Assembly (NCBI GenBank): GCA_030263805.2
Contig: CP136010.1
Coordinates: forward strand, 2,681,001 to 2,745,000
Length of the DNA: 64,000 bases
Direction: 5' to 3'
Origin: Pseudomonas sp. FeN3W
GTDB taxonomy: Bacteria; Pseudomonadota; Gammaproteobacteria; Pseudomonadales; Pseudomonadaceae
The notes under the pieces are model-generated. The model saw only the letters and a list, made by a program, of their open reading frames with translations. It did no database searches and had not been told where the DNA came from. The translations under genes were made by a program, and so were the position numbers. Positions 43,269 through 51,265 of this stretch are shown piece after piece; position 1 is the stretch's first letter, and each line of letters begins with the position of its first letter.

Positions 43269-44267
43269 CTAGCGTTCTCCGTCGGATGGGAGGGTCTGCC
43301 GGGCAGGCTGACCGAGATTTCGCGCGAGCACACGGACGCTGCCGTCCTGCTCGCGTTGCAACAGGCTGACCAGTGCCAGCCGGCGATCGCCCAGACGCAC
43401 TTCGCTGGTGGCCTGGAAGAATTGACTGCCAACCGCCAGCGCAGTGCCCTGCAGCGTAGTTCCAGCCAGCGCCGGCTGCGCGAGGAACGCCGCGCTGTTG
43501 CGAAACGGTGCGGCGCGGCGCAGCTCGACCAGCGACTCGGCCGCGCCGAGGCTGAGGTTGTCGCTCAGGCTGGAAAGCACCATCGCGCTCGCCGTGTTGA
43601 CGTTCAACGGCACGTTCGGCGGCAGCGCGACGACATAGGGCGCCAGGCGCTGGAAATCCTCTTCACGCATGTCCAGCAGCAGGCGCAATTCGGACAGATC
43701 ATGCAACCGTCGACCGGCGCTGCGATAGGGCGTATCGAGGCCGAGATAGGCATTGTCTTCGGCACCCAGTTCGCCGCTCGGCTGCTGATCGGGATCGATC
43801 CAGTCGAGCAGGCGTTCGGCATAGGGCGCGCTGATCTGCAGACGCAGCAGCAGGCGGCGGAATTGCTCGACCGCGGCAGGATTGGGCTGCTGGTCGCGCA
43901 GCAGGTCGTTGAGGTTGAAGCGTCCGGAGAGATCCTCGATATGCACGAGGATCTCGCCCTGATCGATCTCGAAGGCCGGCAGCGGCTGCGCCCAGGGCTC
44001 GAGCAGATGATCGACGGCCGCGGCCTCACCATTGGCGCCCGTCTCGCCCGTCTCGCCCGACGCGCCAGTCCGCAGATCGCGAGCGAGCATGGCCTGGGCC
44101 AGCGCTTCGCCGCCCAGCGCGTAATGCCAGGCCTGGCGCGCCTGCAGCTGATTGCTGCTGGCACGAATGCTGAGCTGCTGGCGCGCTACCATCGCTGCGC
44201 TGACCACGGTGACGATGGCCACCACCAGCAGCACGGTGATCAGCGCCACGCCGCGCTGGTGCCTCAT
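43269..44267 (-). CDS. gspK: Type II secretion minor pseudopilin GspK
   Basis: A 332-residue minor pseudopilin, the largest of the family. The prepilin start is RHQRGVALITVLLVVAIVTVVSAAM, given in two parts: cleavage after the Gly in QRG, then VALITVLLVVAIV. The Glu5 normally needed in pilins is absent, as expected for GspK. A disulfide or calcium-type alpha domain with SAPYAERLLDWIDPDQ lies in the middle. The start at 44267 was chosen for the prepilin leader; the longer frame to 44483 is only overlap with gspJ. It caps the pseudopilus tip with GspI and GspJ. Confidence 0.92.
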   Translation of the reverse strand: MRHQRGVALITVLLVVAIVTVVSAAMVARQQLSIRASSNQLQARQAWHYALGGEALAQAMLARDLRTGASGETGETGANGEAAAVDHLLEPWAQPLPAFEIDQGEILVHIEDLSGRFNLNDLLRDQQPNPAAVEQFRRLLLRLQISAPYAERLLDWIDPDQQPSGELGAEDNAYLGLDTPYRSAGRRLHDLSELRLLLDMREEDFQRLAPYVVALPPNVPLNVNTASAMVLSSLSDNLSLGAAESLVELRRAAPFRNSAAFLAQPALAGTTLQGTALAVGSQFFQATSEVRLGDRRLALVSLLQREQDGSVRVLARNLGQPARQTLPSDGER

Positions 44268-44977
44268 TGCGGCAACTCCCCTTCGAACGGCTCGGGCACG
44301 CCCTCGGCGCCGGGCAGCGCCTGCTGCGTCGCCTGTTCGGCGGCGTCGGGCAAGCGCAGCAGACGCGTGATACGGCCGTAGCGGGCGTGCTCGATATTCA
44401 GCTCCAGGGCGATCGGCAGGCGCTCGGCGGCATTCTCCGGGCTGCCGCGACCGAAATCGAACGGCGGCCACTCCTCGTGCCACACCGCCTCCTCGTCCAG
44501 ATAGCGCAACTGCAGGCCCTGCACGTTTTCCAGTACCCGCTGTACGCGCGGCTCGCTGTCGACGTCACGGTCCAGCACCACCCAGTAGACGCGCTCGAGG
44601 TTGTCGCCGGCCAGACGCCAGCGCACCCGCTGCAGATTGGCGCGCCGCAGCCCAGTGGGATTGCGCCAGCCGGCACGGGTCAGCTCCAGCAGCGGCGCGC
44701 CGTCTTCGCCTTCGAGCTGGCCGATGAAGGCATTGCGCTCGTCGCCGAAGCCATCGCGGATCGGCCGCCCGATCACCTGCTGCAGGTCGCGTTCGAAGGC
44801 CCACACCGCGCGGCTCAGCTCGCGCAATTGCAGCTCCTGAGCGCGCACCGCCTCATCGCTGTGCAGCACCGCTTCGAGCATGCGATAGGTGCCGAGGCCA
44901 AGCAGTGCGAACAGGGCGATGGCGATCAGCAGTTCGAGCAGGGTGAAACCGGTGCTGGTGCGCACGTGAGCGTTCAT
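44264..44977 (-). CDS. gspJ: Type II secretion minor pseudopilin GspJ
   Basis: A 237-residue pseudopilin. The prepilin motif is TSTGFTLLELLIAIALFALLG, with cleavage after G and Glu at +5; the C-terminal globular part includes RELSRAVWAFERDLQQVIGRP, given here in part. It forms the tip complex with GspI and GspK. The start at 44977 overlaps the gspI stop, and the stop overlaps the gspK start, so the operon is tightly coupled. Confidence 0.92.
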   Translation of the reverse strand: MNAHVRTSTGFTLLELLIAIALFALLGLGTYRMLEAVLHSDEAVRAQELQLRELSRAVWAFERDLQQVIGRPIRDGFGDERNAFIGQLEGEDGAPLLELTRAGWRNPTGLRRANLQRVRWRLAGDNLERVYWVVLDRDVDSEPRVQRVLENVQGLQLRYLDEEAVWHEEWPPFDFGRGSPENAAERLPIALELNIEHARYGRITRLLRLPDAAEQATQQALPGAEGVPEPFEGELPQ

Positions 44978-45393
44978 TGGCGTGCAGCTCCCGGGCCGAC
45001 ACCGATGAAGCCGGTGAGGCTGGTGACCGCCCGCTCGGGTAGCGGGTCGCTGCGGCCACGCGACGTCTGCAGCGCAACCCAGACGGTCACCCGCAGCAGG
45101 CCGGGGTCGGCGCTGGCCTCGATTTCGCTGAGGGTCTGCCACTGGCGACCACCGTATTCCAGCGCCTGGGTCTCGCGGCCAATGGCAGGCGGGGTCTGCT
45201 GCAACTGCAATTCGCTGATGCGGTTGTCGGCGATCCAGCTGGCCAGGGTCAGTTCTTCCAGGCGCCCGGCATTGCTCAGGCTGCGCCCGGCCGCGGTGAG
45301 CACCACGGCCGATACGCTGGCGAAGATCGCCAGCGCCACCAGCACTTCGAGCAGGGTAAAACCGCGGCCAGCCCTGGCCAGGTGCCTGCTCAT
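44974..45393 (-). CDS. gspI: Type II secretion minor pseudopilin GspI
   Basis: A 139-residue pseudopilin. The prepilin motif GRGFTLLEVLVALAIFASV has cleavage after G and Glu at +5; the body has SNAGRLEELTLASWIADNRI, typical of GspI. It starts the tip complex. The start overlaps the gspH stop and the stop overlaps the gspJ start. Confidence 0.93.
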   Translation of the reverse strand: MSRHLARAGRGFTLLEVLVALAIFASVSAVVLTAAGRSLSNAGRLEELTLASWIADNRISELQLQQTPPAIGRETQALEYGGRQWQTLSEIEASADPGLLRVTVWVALQTSRGRSDPLPERAVTSLTGFIGVGPGAARQ

Positions 45394-45959
45394 CGCCTAT
45401 CTCCGAGCGCTTCGGCCTCGGGCAGGCGAAAGCCGTCGCTGGCAACCAGCCAGGCACCGCCACCCGGTTTGCGTTCGGACAGGCGCAGGCTGAACGGCGA
45501 CAGCTCGCCACTGGAGAGAATCAGCAACTGCGGCTCCAGCCGCGGCGCACGGCGTGCCGTTCGCTCGCCTTCGCGCGACAGCCCGGCGCGGTCGTCCTCG
45601 CGCTGGGTCGGGGCCAGCAGCTCCAGCGGCGTGCCATCCAGTTCCAGATCCAGGCGCATCCACTCCGGTACCTTGTGCACCTTGCGTCGCTCGACGTCCA
45701 ACCAGCGCGTGGCTGCCTCGTCGTAGCGCAGTACGCGATAGCCCTCGCTGTTGACCAGCAGGCCGTATTCGCGACTGTCGAGCACCGCCTCGTCGCTGAG
45801 CACGCCGATCAGCGCGGCCAGTCGCCGCGCCTCGTCACGCAGCTCGCGCGAGGAGCTCGAACCGCCGACGCTGAGCACCGCCACGCTGACCAGAATGCCC
45901 AGCAGGACGATGACCACCAGCAGTTCGATCAGCGTGAAGGCGCGGGCGCGGCGCCGCAT
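45390..45959 (-). CDS. gspH: Type II secretion minor pseudopilin GspH
   Basis: A 189-residue pseudopilin. Prepilin motif RARAFTLIELLVVIVLLGILV: here the residue before the cleavage site is Ala rather than Gly, which the prepilin peptidase tolerates in GspH of some species. The helix continues to SVAVLSVGGS. The globular part includes LAALIGVLSDEAVLDSREYG. It connects the tip complex to GspG. The stop overlaps the gspI start. Confidence 0.9.
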   Translation of the reverse strand: MRRRARAFTLIELLVVIVLLGILVSVAVLSVGGSSSSRELRDEARRLAALIGVLSDEAVLDSREYGLLVNSEGYRVLRYDEAATRWLDVERRKVHKVPEWMRLDLELDGTPLELLAPTQREDDRAGLSREGERTARRAPRLEPQLLILSSGELSPFSLRLSERKPGGGAWLVASDGFRLPEAEALGDRR

Positions 45960-45962
45960 CGA

Positions 45963-46397
45963 TTACAGGTCCCAGTTGCCGATGTCGGCGTTGAGGTCGC
46001 TGCCACCGGGCTTGCCATCGGCGCCAAAGGAGTAAAGGTCGAACTGGCCCTGGGTGCCCGGCGACAGGTACTGGTAGTCGTTGCCCCATGGGTCCTTGGG
46101 CAAGCGCTTGAGGTAGCCGTCGCGGTTCCAGTTCTTCGGTTGCGGGTTGCCGGAAGGCTTCTTCACCAGCGCCTCCAGCCCCTGCTGGGTGCTCGGGTAG
46201 GCGAAATTGTCCAGCTTGTACATGTCCAGCGCCGCAGCGACCGCCTTGATGTCGCCCTTGGCCACGGTGACCTTGGCCTGGTCCGGGCGGCTCATCACCT
46301 GCGGCACCACCAGCGCGGCGAGGATGCCGAGGATGACCACCACCACCATGATCTCGATGAGGGTGAAGCCCCCTTGCGTACGTCGTTGCAACTTCAT
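45963..46397 (-). CDS. gspG: Type II secretion major pseudopilin GspG
   Basis: A 144-residue major pseudopilin. The prepilin sequence GGFTLIEIMVVVVILGILAA is followed by ALVVPQVMSRPDQAK. The loop KRLPKDPWGNDYQYLSPG and the C-terminal SFGADGKPGGSD contain the calcium-binding aspartates. It polymerises into the pseudopilus that pushes exoproteins through the secretin. It is 5 bp after gspF and 3 bp before gspH. Confidence 0.96.
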   Translation of the reverse strand: MKLQRRTQGGFTLIEIMVVVVILGILAALVVPQVMSRPDQAKVTVAKGDIKAVAAALDMYKLDNFAYPSTQQGLEALVKKPSGNPQPKNWNRDGYLKRLPKDPWGNDYQYLSPGTQGQFDLYSFGADGKPGGSDLNADIGNWDL

Positions 46398-46402
46398 TGT
46401 CG

Positions 46403-47617
46403 TTACCCCACCAGTTGGTTGAGAGAGAGGATCGGCATCAGGATCGCCAGCACGATGACCAGCACCACCGCCCCCATGAACACCAGCATGAACGGTTCGA
46501 ACAGGCCGACCAGCAGAGACACCTGGGCGGCGAGGTCGTTCTCCTGATTGCGCGCGGTTCGCGCCAGCATCTGATCCAGTTCACCGGATTTCTCCCCGCT
46601 GGCGATCATGTGCAGCATCATCGGCGGGAATTCGCCAGTGGCATCCAGCGCGCGGGTCAGGCTGCTGCCTTCGCGCACCTTCTGCGCAGCCTCCACCACC
46701 CGCTCGCGGATGCGCAGGTTGGCGATCACCGCGGCGGCGATGGACAGCGCCTCCACCAGCGGCACGCCGCTCTTGGTCAGGATCGCCAGGGTGGAGGCGA
46801 AGCGCGCGGTGTTGGTCGCCCGGCTCAGGCGCCCGATCAGCGGTATTCGAAGAATGAACGCATGCCAGCGCAGGCGCAGCGCCGGATCGCGAAGGGCCGC
46901 ACGCATGGCCAGCACGCCGGCGACGATGCCGAGCACGATCAGCCAGCCCCAGTTCTTCACCACGTCGCTGGTGGCGATCAGCCCACGGGTCAGCGCCGGC
47001 AGCTCCTGGCCGGTGTTGACGAAGACCTTGACCACGTCTGGCACCACGTAGCCGAGCAGCAGCACGACGATGGCCAGCGAGGCGACCATCAGGATCACCG
47101 GGTAGAGCAGCGCCAGCTGGATCTTCTGCCGCGACTGCTGACGCTGATCGGTGTAGTCGGCGAGCTGGTCGAGCACCAGCCCGAGATGGCCGGCATGCTC
47201 GCCGGCCGCCACGGTAGCGCGATAGAGCTCGGGAAAGGCCGACGGATATTCGCGCAGCGCCGCAGCCAGGCTGTGGCCTTCCATCACCCGCGCACGCACC
47301 GCCAGCAGCATCGACTTGATCTTCGCCGAGGTGGATTGCGCCGCCGCCGCGCGCAGGGCTTCCTCGATCGGCAGCGCAGCCTGCACCAGCGTCGCCAGCT
47401 GCCGGGTGACCAATGCCAGATCGCGCGCCGACAGCCCACGACCGAAGCTGAAACCGCCGCGACTGACATCCTCCTTGGACTTGGCCTGCTTCACCTCCAG
47501 CGGCGCCCACTGCTTCTCGCGCAGCAGCTGCCGCGCCTGACGCGGGCTGTCGGCCTCGATCAGGCCCTTCTGCTCGCGGCCGCGGGGGTCGAGGGCGAGG
47601 TATTCGAAGGCAGCCAT
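46403..47617 (-). CDS. gspF: Type II secretion inner-membrane platform protein GspF
   Basis: A 404-residue polytopic protein with three helices and two repeated T2SF domains (about 70-195 and 270-395, each with a VREGSSLTRAL- or VMEGHSLAAAL-like motif). It anchors the ATPase GspE. The start ATG at 47617 follows the REP pair that separates it from gspE. Length is normal. Confidence 0.95.
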   Translation of the reverse strand: MAAFEYLALDPRGREQKGLIEADSPRQARQLLREKQWAPLEVKQAKSKEDVSRGGFSFGRGLSARDLALVTRQLATLVQAALPIEEALRAAAAQSTSAKIKSMLLAVRARVMEGHSLAAALREYPSAFPELYRATVAAGEHAGHLGLVLDQLADYTDQRQQSRQKIQLALLYPVILMVASLAIVVLLLGYVVPDVVKVFVNTGQELPALTRGLIATSDVVKNWGWLIVLGIVAGVLAMRAALRDPALRLRWHAFILRIPLIGRLSRATNTARFASTLAILTKSGVPLVEALSIAAAVIANLRIRERVVEAAQKVREGSSLTRALDATGEFPPMMLHMIASGEKSGELDQMLARTARNQENDLAAQVSLLVGLFEPFMLVFMGAVVLVIVLAILMPILSLNQLVG

Positions 47618-47639
47618 CAGGCGGCCTCCAACAGGGGCG

Positions 47640-47704
47640 ATTCGCCGTCAAGACCGCTCTCACACAGACAGCGCATACCTTTGGGAGCGGCCTTGGCCGC
47701 GAAC
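47640..47704. repeat. Pair of REP-like elements between gspE and gspF
   Basis: Two inverted units: one, read on the minus strand, GTGAGAGCGGTCTTGACGGC at 47643-47662; the other, on the plus strand, TTGGGAGCGGCCTTGGCCGC at 47681-47700. They match the unit at 18682-18706. Their opposed arrangement can form one long hairpin in the gspE-gspF transcript. Confidence 0.7.
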
Positions 47705-47772
47705 GGCGCCATCGACCAGTGGCGGTCAGGCTGCAGATGCCTCTGCAGGCGAGCCGGAAACAACCTCATCCC

Positions 47773-49287
47773 TCACTCCTCACGCGTCACCCGCAGCACT
47801 TCCTCGATGGTGGTCACCCCTTCGCGCACCTTGCGCAGGCCATCCTCGCGGATGCTCGGGCCCAGTGCCCGCGCATGACGCAGCATGTCCTGCTCGCTGG
47901 CGCGGGTGTGCACCATGGTGCGCAGCGTGTCGTCGAACAGCACCAGCTCGTAGATGCCGGTACGCCCGCGGTAGCCGAGGCCGCGGCATTGCTCGCAGCC
48001 TTCGGCGTGGTACAGCGTCGGCGCCTCGGCCGGGCTGACGCCGAGCAGCTCGCACTCGGCGGTATCGGCAACGTAGGCGCGCTTGCAGTCATTGCACAGC
48101 ACTCGCACGAGGCGCTGGGCCAGTACGCCGAGCAGCGACGAGGAGATCAGGAACGGCTCGACGCCCATGTCCACCAGCCGCGTGACGGCACCGATGGCGC
48201 TGTTGGTGTGCAGCGTGGAAAGCACCAGGTGGCCGGTGAGCGAGGCCTGTACCGCCATGTCGGCAGTCTCCTGGTCGCGGATCTCGCCGACCATCACCAC
48301 GTCCGGGTCCTGGCGCAGGATGGCGCGCAGGCCGCGGGCGAAGGTCATGTCGACCTTGGTGTTGACCTGAGTCTGGCCGATGCCTTCGAGGTGGTATTCG
48401 ATCGGGTCTTCGACGGTGAGGATGTTGCGGGTGCGGTCGTTGAGGGTGGTCAGCGCGGCGTACAGGGTGGTGGTCTTGCCCGAGCCGGTGGGGCCGGTGA
48501 CCAGGATGATGCCGTGCGGTTTCTTCACCGCCTGCTCCAGGTGGTCGCGGTCCTGCTCGTTCATGCCCAGGTGGCGCAGGGTCAGGCGCCCGGCCTGCTT
48601 GTCCAGCAGACGCAGCACCACCCGCTCGCCGTTGGCCGAGGGCAGCGTGGAAACGCGGATATCGACCTCGCGGCCGCCGACCCGCAGGGAAATGCGGCCG
48701 TCCTGCGGGATGCGCTTCTCGGCGATGTCCAGCTTGGCCATGACCTTGATCCGCGACACCAGCAGCGCCGCCAGCTCGCGCTTGGGCTGCACCACTTCAC
48801 GGAGGATGCCGTCGACGCGAAAGCGGATCACCAGGCGCTTTTCGAAGGTTTCGATATGGATATCCGAGGCGTTCTCGGCAATCGCCTCGCCAAGGATCGC
48901 GTTGATCAGACGGATGATCGGCGCGTCGTCCTCCTGCTCCAGCAGGTCCTCGGTTTCCTGGATCTGGTCGGCCAGGCTGGCCAGGTCGAGGTCGTTGCCC
49001 AGCCCCTCGACCATCAGCATCGCCGCCGATGAATCGTGCTGGTAGGCGGCACCGAGCGCCTGATCGAAATCCGCCTGGGCCAGCCACTGCATCGGCAGCC
49101 GCATGCCGACCACCCGCTGCGCCTCCTGCACTGCGGTCAGCGCGGCGCCCTCGCGCAGGCCGAGGTGCAGCTCGCCGCCACGCTCCAGCAGGATCACGCC
49201 GTGCCGACGCGCAAAGGCGAACGGCAAGCGGCGCTGGGCCGGCTGTTCGAGCAGCGTGGTGACTTCGTTTACATCGAGTTCGGGCAT
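47773..49287 (-). CDS. gspE: Type II secretion ATPase GspE
   Basis: A 504-residue hexameric ATPase. The N-terminal GspL-binding part is followed by the core with GPTGSGKTTTLYAALT (Walker A), VEDPIEYHLEGI (Asp box), VGEIRDQETADMA (Walker B) and LVLSTLHTNSA. A four-cysteine zinc motif is formed by CNDC and CEQC. The first gene of the operon; the nearest upstream gene is pntAA, in the opposite direction. gspC and gspD, which often precede or face gspE, are not here. Confidence 0.96.
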   Translation of the reverse strand: MPELDVNEVTTLLEQPAQRRLPFAFARRHGVILLERGGELHLGLREGAALTAVQEAQRVVGMRLPMQWLAQADFDQALGAAYQHDSSAAMLMVEGLGNDLDLASLADQIQETEDLLEQEDDAPIIRLINAILGEAIAENASDIHIETFEKRLVIRFRVDGILREVVQPKRELAALLVSRIKVMAKLDIAEKRIPQDGRISLRVGGREVDIRVSTLPSANGERVVLRLLDKQAGRLTLRHLGMNEQDRDHLEQAVKKPHGIILVTGPTGSGKTTTLYAALTTLNDRTRNILTVEDPIEYHLEGIGQTQVNTKVDMTFARGLRAILRQDPDVVMVGEIRDQETADMAVQASLTGHLVLSTLHTNSAIGAVTRLVDMGVEPFLISSSLLGVLAQRLVRVLCNDCKRAYVADTAECELLGVSPAEAPTLYHAEGCEQCRGLGYRGRTGIYELVLFDDTLRTMVHTRASEQDMLRHARALGPSIREDGLRKVREGVTTIEEVLRVTREE

Positions 49288-49626
49288 CGTCCAGCTCCAC
49301 CAGCGATACGCAGCGACCCGACGTCACTGCGTTCGAAACACTCCAATCGGGTCCAACCAGCCTAGTTGGACTACAAGGATTGAATGACATTTCAACGTGC
49401 GCGCGTTTTTCCTGCATACCCGACTTAACCCGACACCAAGGTCGGAGATGCTTGGCACCGCTGACGAATACCCTGTCAATGGCGCGTCATTCATGATGCG
49501 GCCGTGTCGTGTGCCTGGCGCGGACGAACTGGTCGTACGCAGAGCCAAACAGGACGCAATCTGCAGCGAAGCACGGAAAACAGGTAGTCATCCTGCGACC
49601 GGCGCGTCAAATACAATCGTTTGATT

Positions 49627-49640
49627 GAAACAGTTGTTTG
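49627..49640. promoter_or_regulatory. PsrA-like operator candidate
   Basis: GAAACAGTTGTTTG fits the published PsrA consensus, G/CAAAC-N4-GTTTG/C. PsrA is a pseudomonad TetR-type regulator that responds to fatty acids. It lies 170 bp upstream of pntAA inside an AT-rich stretch, with the palindrome CAATCGTTTGATTG adjacent at about 49613-49626. Similarity to a short consensus only. Confidence 0.35.
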
Positions 49641-49667
49641 ATTTTTTCAAGGCTTGCAGAATGCCGC

Positions 49668-49699
49668 GCCGGGCGATCCGTTTTTGCGCATCGCCCGGC
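49668..49699. promoter_or_regulatory. 10-bp hairpin in the pntAA leader
   Basis: A perfect inverted repeat GCCGGGCGAT and ATCGCCCGGC with a 12-base loop CCGTTTTTGCGC, 110 bp before the pntAA start. It has no T-run after it. It may be a leader hairpin that affects pnt expression or an attenuator-like element. Confidence 0.4.
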
Positions 49700-49809
49700 T
49701 GGCTTCACCTGTTCCATACCCCGTTCGCCAGAGCAGCGGACGGGTGAAAAGCACGTCGGTGCGTGGTTCGCCGCAGCACCGGTCATGATCACGCAGGAGA
49801 ACAACAACA

Positions 49810-50931
49810 ATGCACATCGGTGTTCCTCTCGAAACCCACTCCGGGGAAACGCGCGTCGCCGCAACCCCGGAAACCGTCAAGAAACTGATCGGCCAAGGGC
49901 ACCGGGTGACGCTGCAAAGCGGCGCCGGGTTGCTTTCCAGCGTGCCGGACAGCGCCTATGAGGCGGTCGGCGCAACCATCGGCGATGCCGCCGCGGCCTT
50001 TGCCGCCGAGCTGGTGCTGAAGGTCAATGCGCCGGACGATGCCGAACTGGCGCAGATGCAGTCCGGCAGTGTGCTGCTGGGCATGCTCAACCCGTTCGAC
50101 AATGACTGCATCGCGCGCATGGCTGCCCGCGGCGTCACCGCCTTCGCCCTCGAGGCCGCGCCGCGTACGTCCCGTGCACAGAGCCTGGACGTGCTCTCGT
50201 CGCAGGCCAACATCGCCGGCTACAAGGCCGTGCTGGTCGGTGCCCATCACTACCCGCGCTTCATGCCGATGCTGATGACCGCCGCCGGTACGGTGAAGGC
50301 CGCACGCGTGCTGATCCTCGGCGCCGGTGTCGCCGGGCTGCAGGCCATCGCCACAGCCAAGCGCCTGGGTGCAGTGGTCGAGGCTTCGGACGTGCGTCCG
50401 GCGGTGAAGGAGCAGATCGAGTCGCTCGGCGCCAAGTTCGTCGACGTGCCGCTGGAGACCGACGAGGAGCGCGAATGCGCCGAAGGCGTCGGCGGCTATG
50501 CGCGGCCGATGCCGGCCTCGTGGATGGCGCGTCAGGCGCAGGCGGTGCATGAGCGTGCGCTGCAGTCGGACATCGTCATCACCACCGCGCTGATCCCGGG
50601 CCGCAAGGCGCCGACGCTGCTGCAGGAAGCCACCGTCGAGCAGATGAAGCCCGGCTCGGTGATCGTCGACCTGGCGGCCGGCCACGGCGGCAACTGCCCG
50701 CTGACCGAGATCGACCAGGTGGTGGTGCGCCACGGTGTAACCATCGTCGGCCACGCCAACCTGGCGACGCTGGTAGCGGCCGACGCCTCGGCGCTATACG
50801 CCCGCAACCTGCTGGATTTTCTCAAGCTGGTCATCGACAAGGACGGCCAGTTCCAGCTCAACCTCGAAGACGACATCGTCGCCGCGTGCCTGATGTGCCG
50901 CGACGGCCAGGTCGTGCGGACCAACGGTTAA
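49810..50931 (+). CDS. pntAA: NAD(P) transhydrogenase subunit alpha, part 1
   Basis: A 373-residue domain I of the proton-translocating transhydrogenase, which binds NAD(H). It has the N-terminal MHIGVPLETHSGETRVAATP, RVLILGAGVAGLQAIATAKRLGA (here in part) as the NAD-binding fold, and QDVLSS/SQANIAGYKAV-type motifs. The alpha subunit is split as in most pseudomonads, with the membrane part in pntAB. CAGGAGAAC precedes the ATG. The enzyme uses the proton gradient to make NADPH from NADH. Confidence 0.95.
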   Translation: MHIGVPLETHSGETRVAATPETVKKLIGQGHRVTLQSGAGLLSSVPDSAYEAVGATIGDAAAAFAAELVLKVNAPDDAELAQMQSGSVLLGMLNPFDNDCIARMAARGVTAFALEAAPRTSRAQSLDVLSSQANIAGYKAVLVGAHHYPRFMPMLMTAAGTVKAARVLILGAGVAGLQAIATAKRLGAVVEASDVRPAVKEQIESLGAKFVDVPLETDEERECAEGVGGYARPMPASWMARQAQAVHERALQSDIVITTALIPGRKAPTLLQEATVEQMKPGSVIVDLAAGHGGNCPLTEIDQVVVRHGVTIVGHANLATLVAADASALYARNLLDFLKLVIDKDGQFQLNLEDDIVAACLMCRDGQVVRTNG

Positions 50932-50944
50932 GGGAGACGCGAAC

Positions 50945-51262
50945 ATGGATCTGATTTCGGACGGCATCTACAACCTGATCATCTTCGTGCTGGCGATCTA
51001 CGTCGGCTACCACGTGGTCTGGAACGTCACCCCGGCCCTGCACACGCCACTGATGGCGGTCACCAACGCGATTTCGGCGATCGTCATCGTCGGCGCCATG
51101 CTGGCCGCAGCGCTCACCGTCACCCCGCTGGGCAAGGCCATGGGCACCCTCGCCGTGGCGCTGGCCGCGGTCAACGTGTTCGGGGGCTTCCTGGTCACCC
51201 GTCGCATGCTGGAAATGTTCAAGAAGAAGGACCGCAGCGCGGCCAAGGCGGAGGGCAAGTAA
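50945..51262 (+). CDS. pntAB: NAD(P) transhydrogenase subunit alpha, part 2
   Basis: A 105-residue membrane protein with three helices (IYNLIIFVLAIYVGYHVVW, AISAIVIVGAMLAAALTV, TLAVALAAVNVFGGFLV), corresponding to the membrane segment of the alpha subunit. Starts 13 bp after pntAA with GGGAGACG upstream, and ends 3 bp before pntB. Confidence 0.95.
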   Translation: MDLISDGIYNLIIFVLAIYVGYHVVWNVTPALHTPLMAVTNAISAIVIVGAMLAAALTVTPLGKAMGTLAVALAAVNVFGGFLVTRRMLEMFKKKDRSAAKAEGK

Positions 51263-51265
51263 GCC

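Larger units (their letters stand above)
49288..49809. other. 522-bp intergenic region between gspE and pntAA
   Basis: It must contain divergent promoters for the gsp and pnt operons. I see no convincing gene: a short frame at 49397-49624 has no ribosome site or family resemblance. The stretch 49609-49660 is AT-rich with the palindrome CAATCGTTTGATTG and the site described at 49627-49640; a strong hairpin follows at 49668-49699. A poorly defined core promoter may lie within this AT-rich part. Confidence 0.5.

Noticed and set aside
42222..44381. 719-codon plus-strand frame across gspL and gspK
   Set aside because: It lies antisense to well-conserved type II secretion genes and shows no domain; a codon-bias artefact.
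43269..44483. gspK extended upstream to 44483
   Set aside because: The extra 72 residues are the gspJ region in another frame; the prepilin leader of GspK starts at 44267.
49397..49624. 75-codon frame between gspE and pntAA
   Set aside because: No ribosome site, no domain, and it covers what must be the promoter region.
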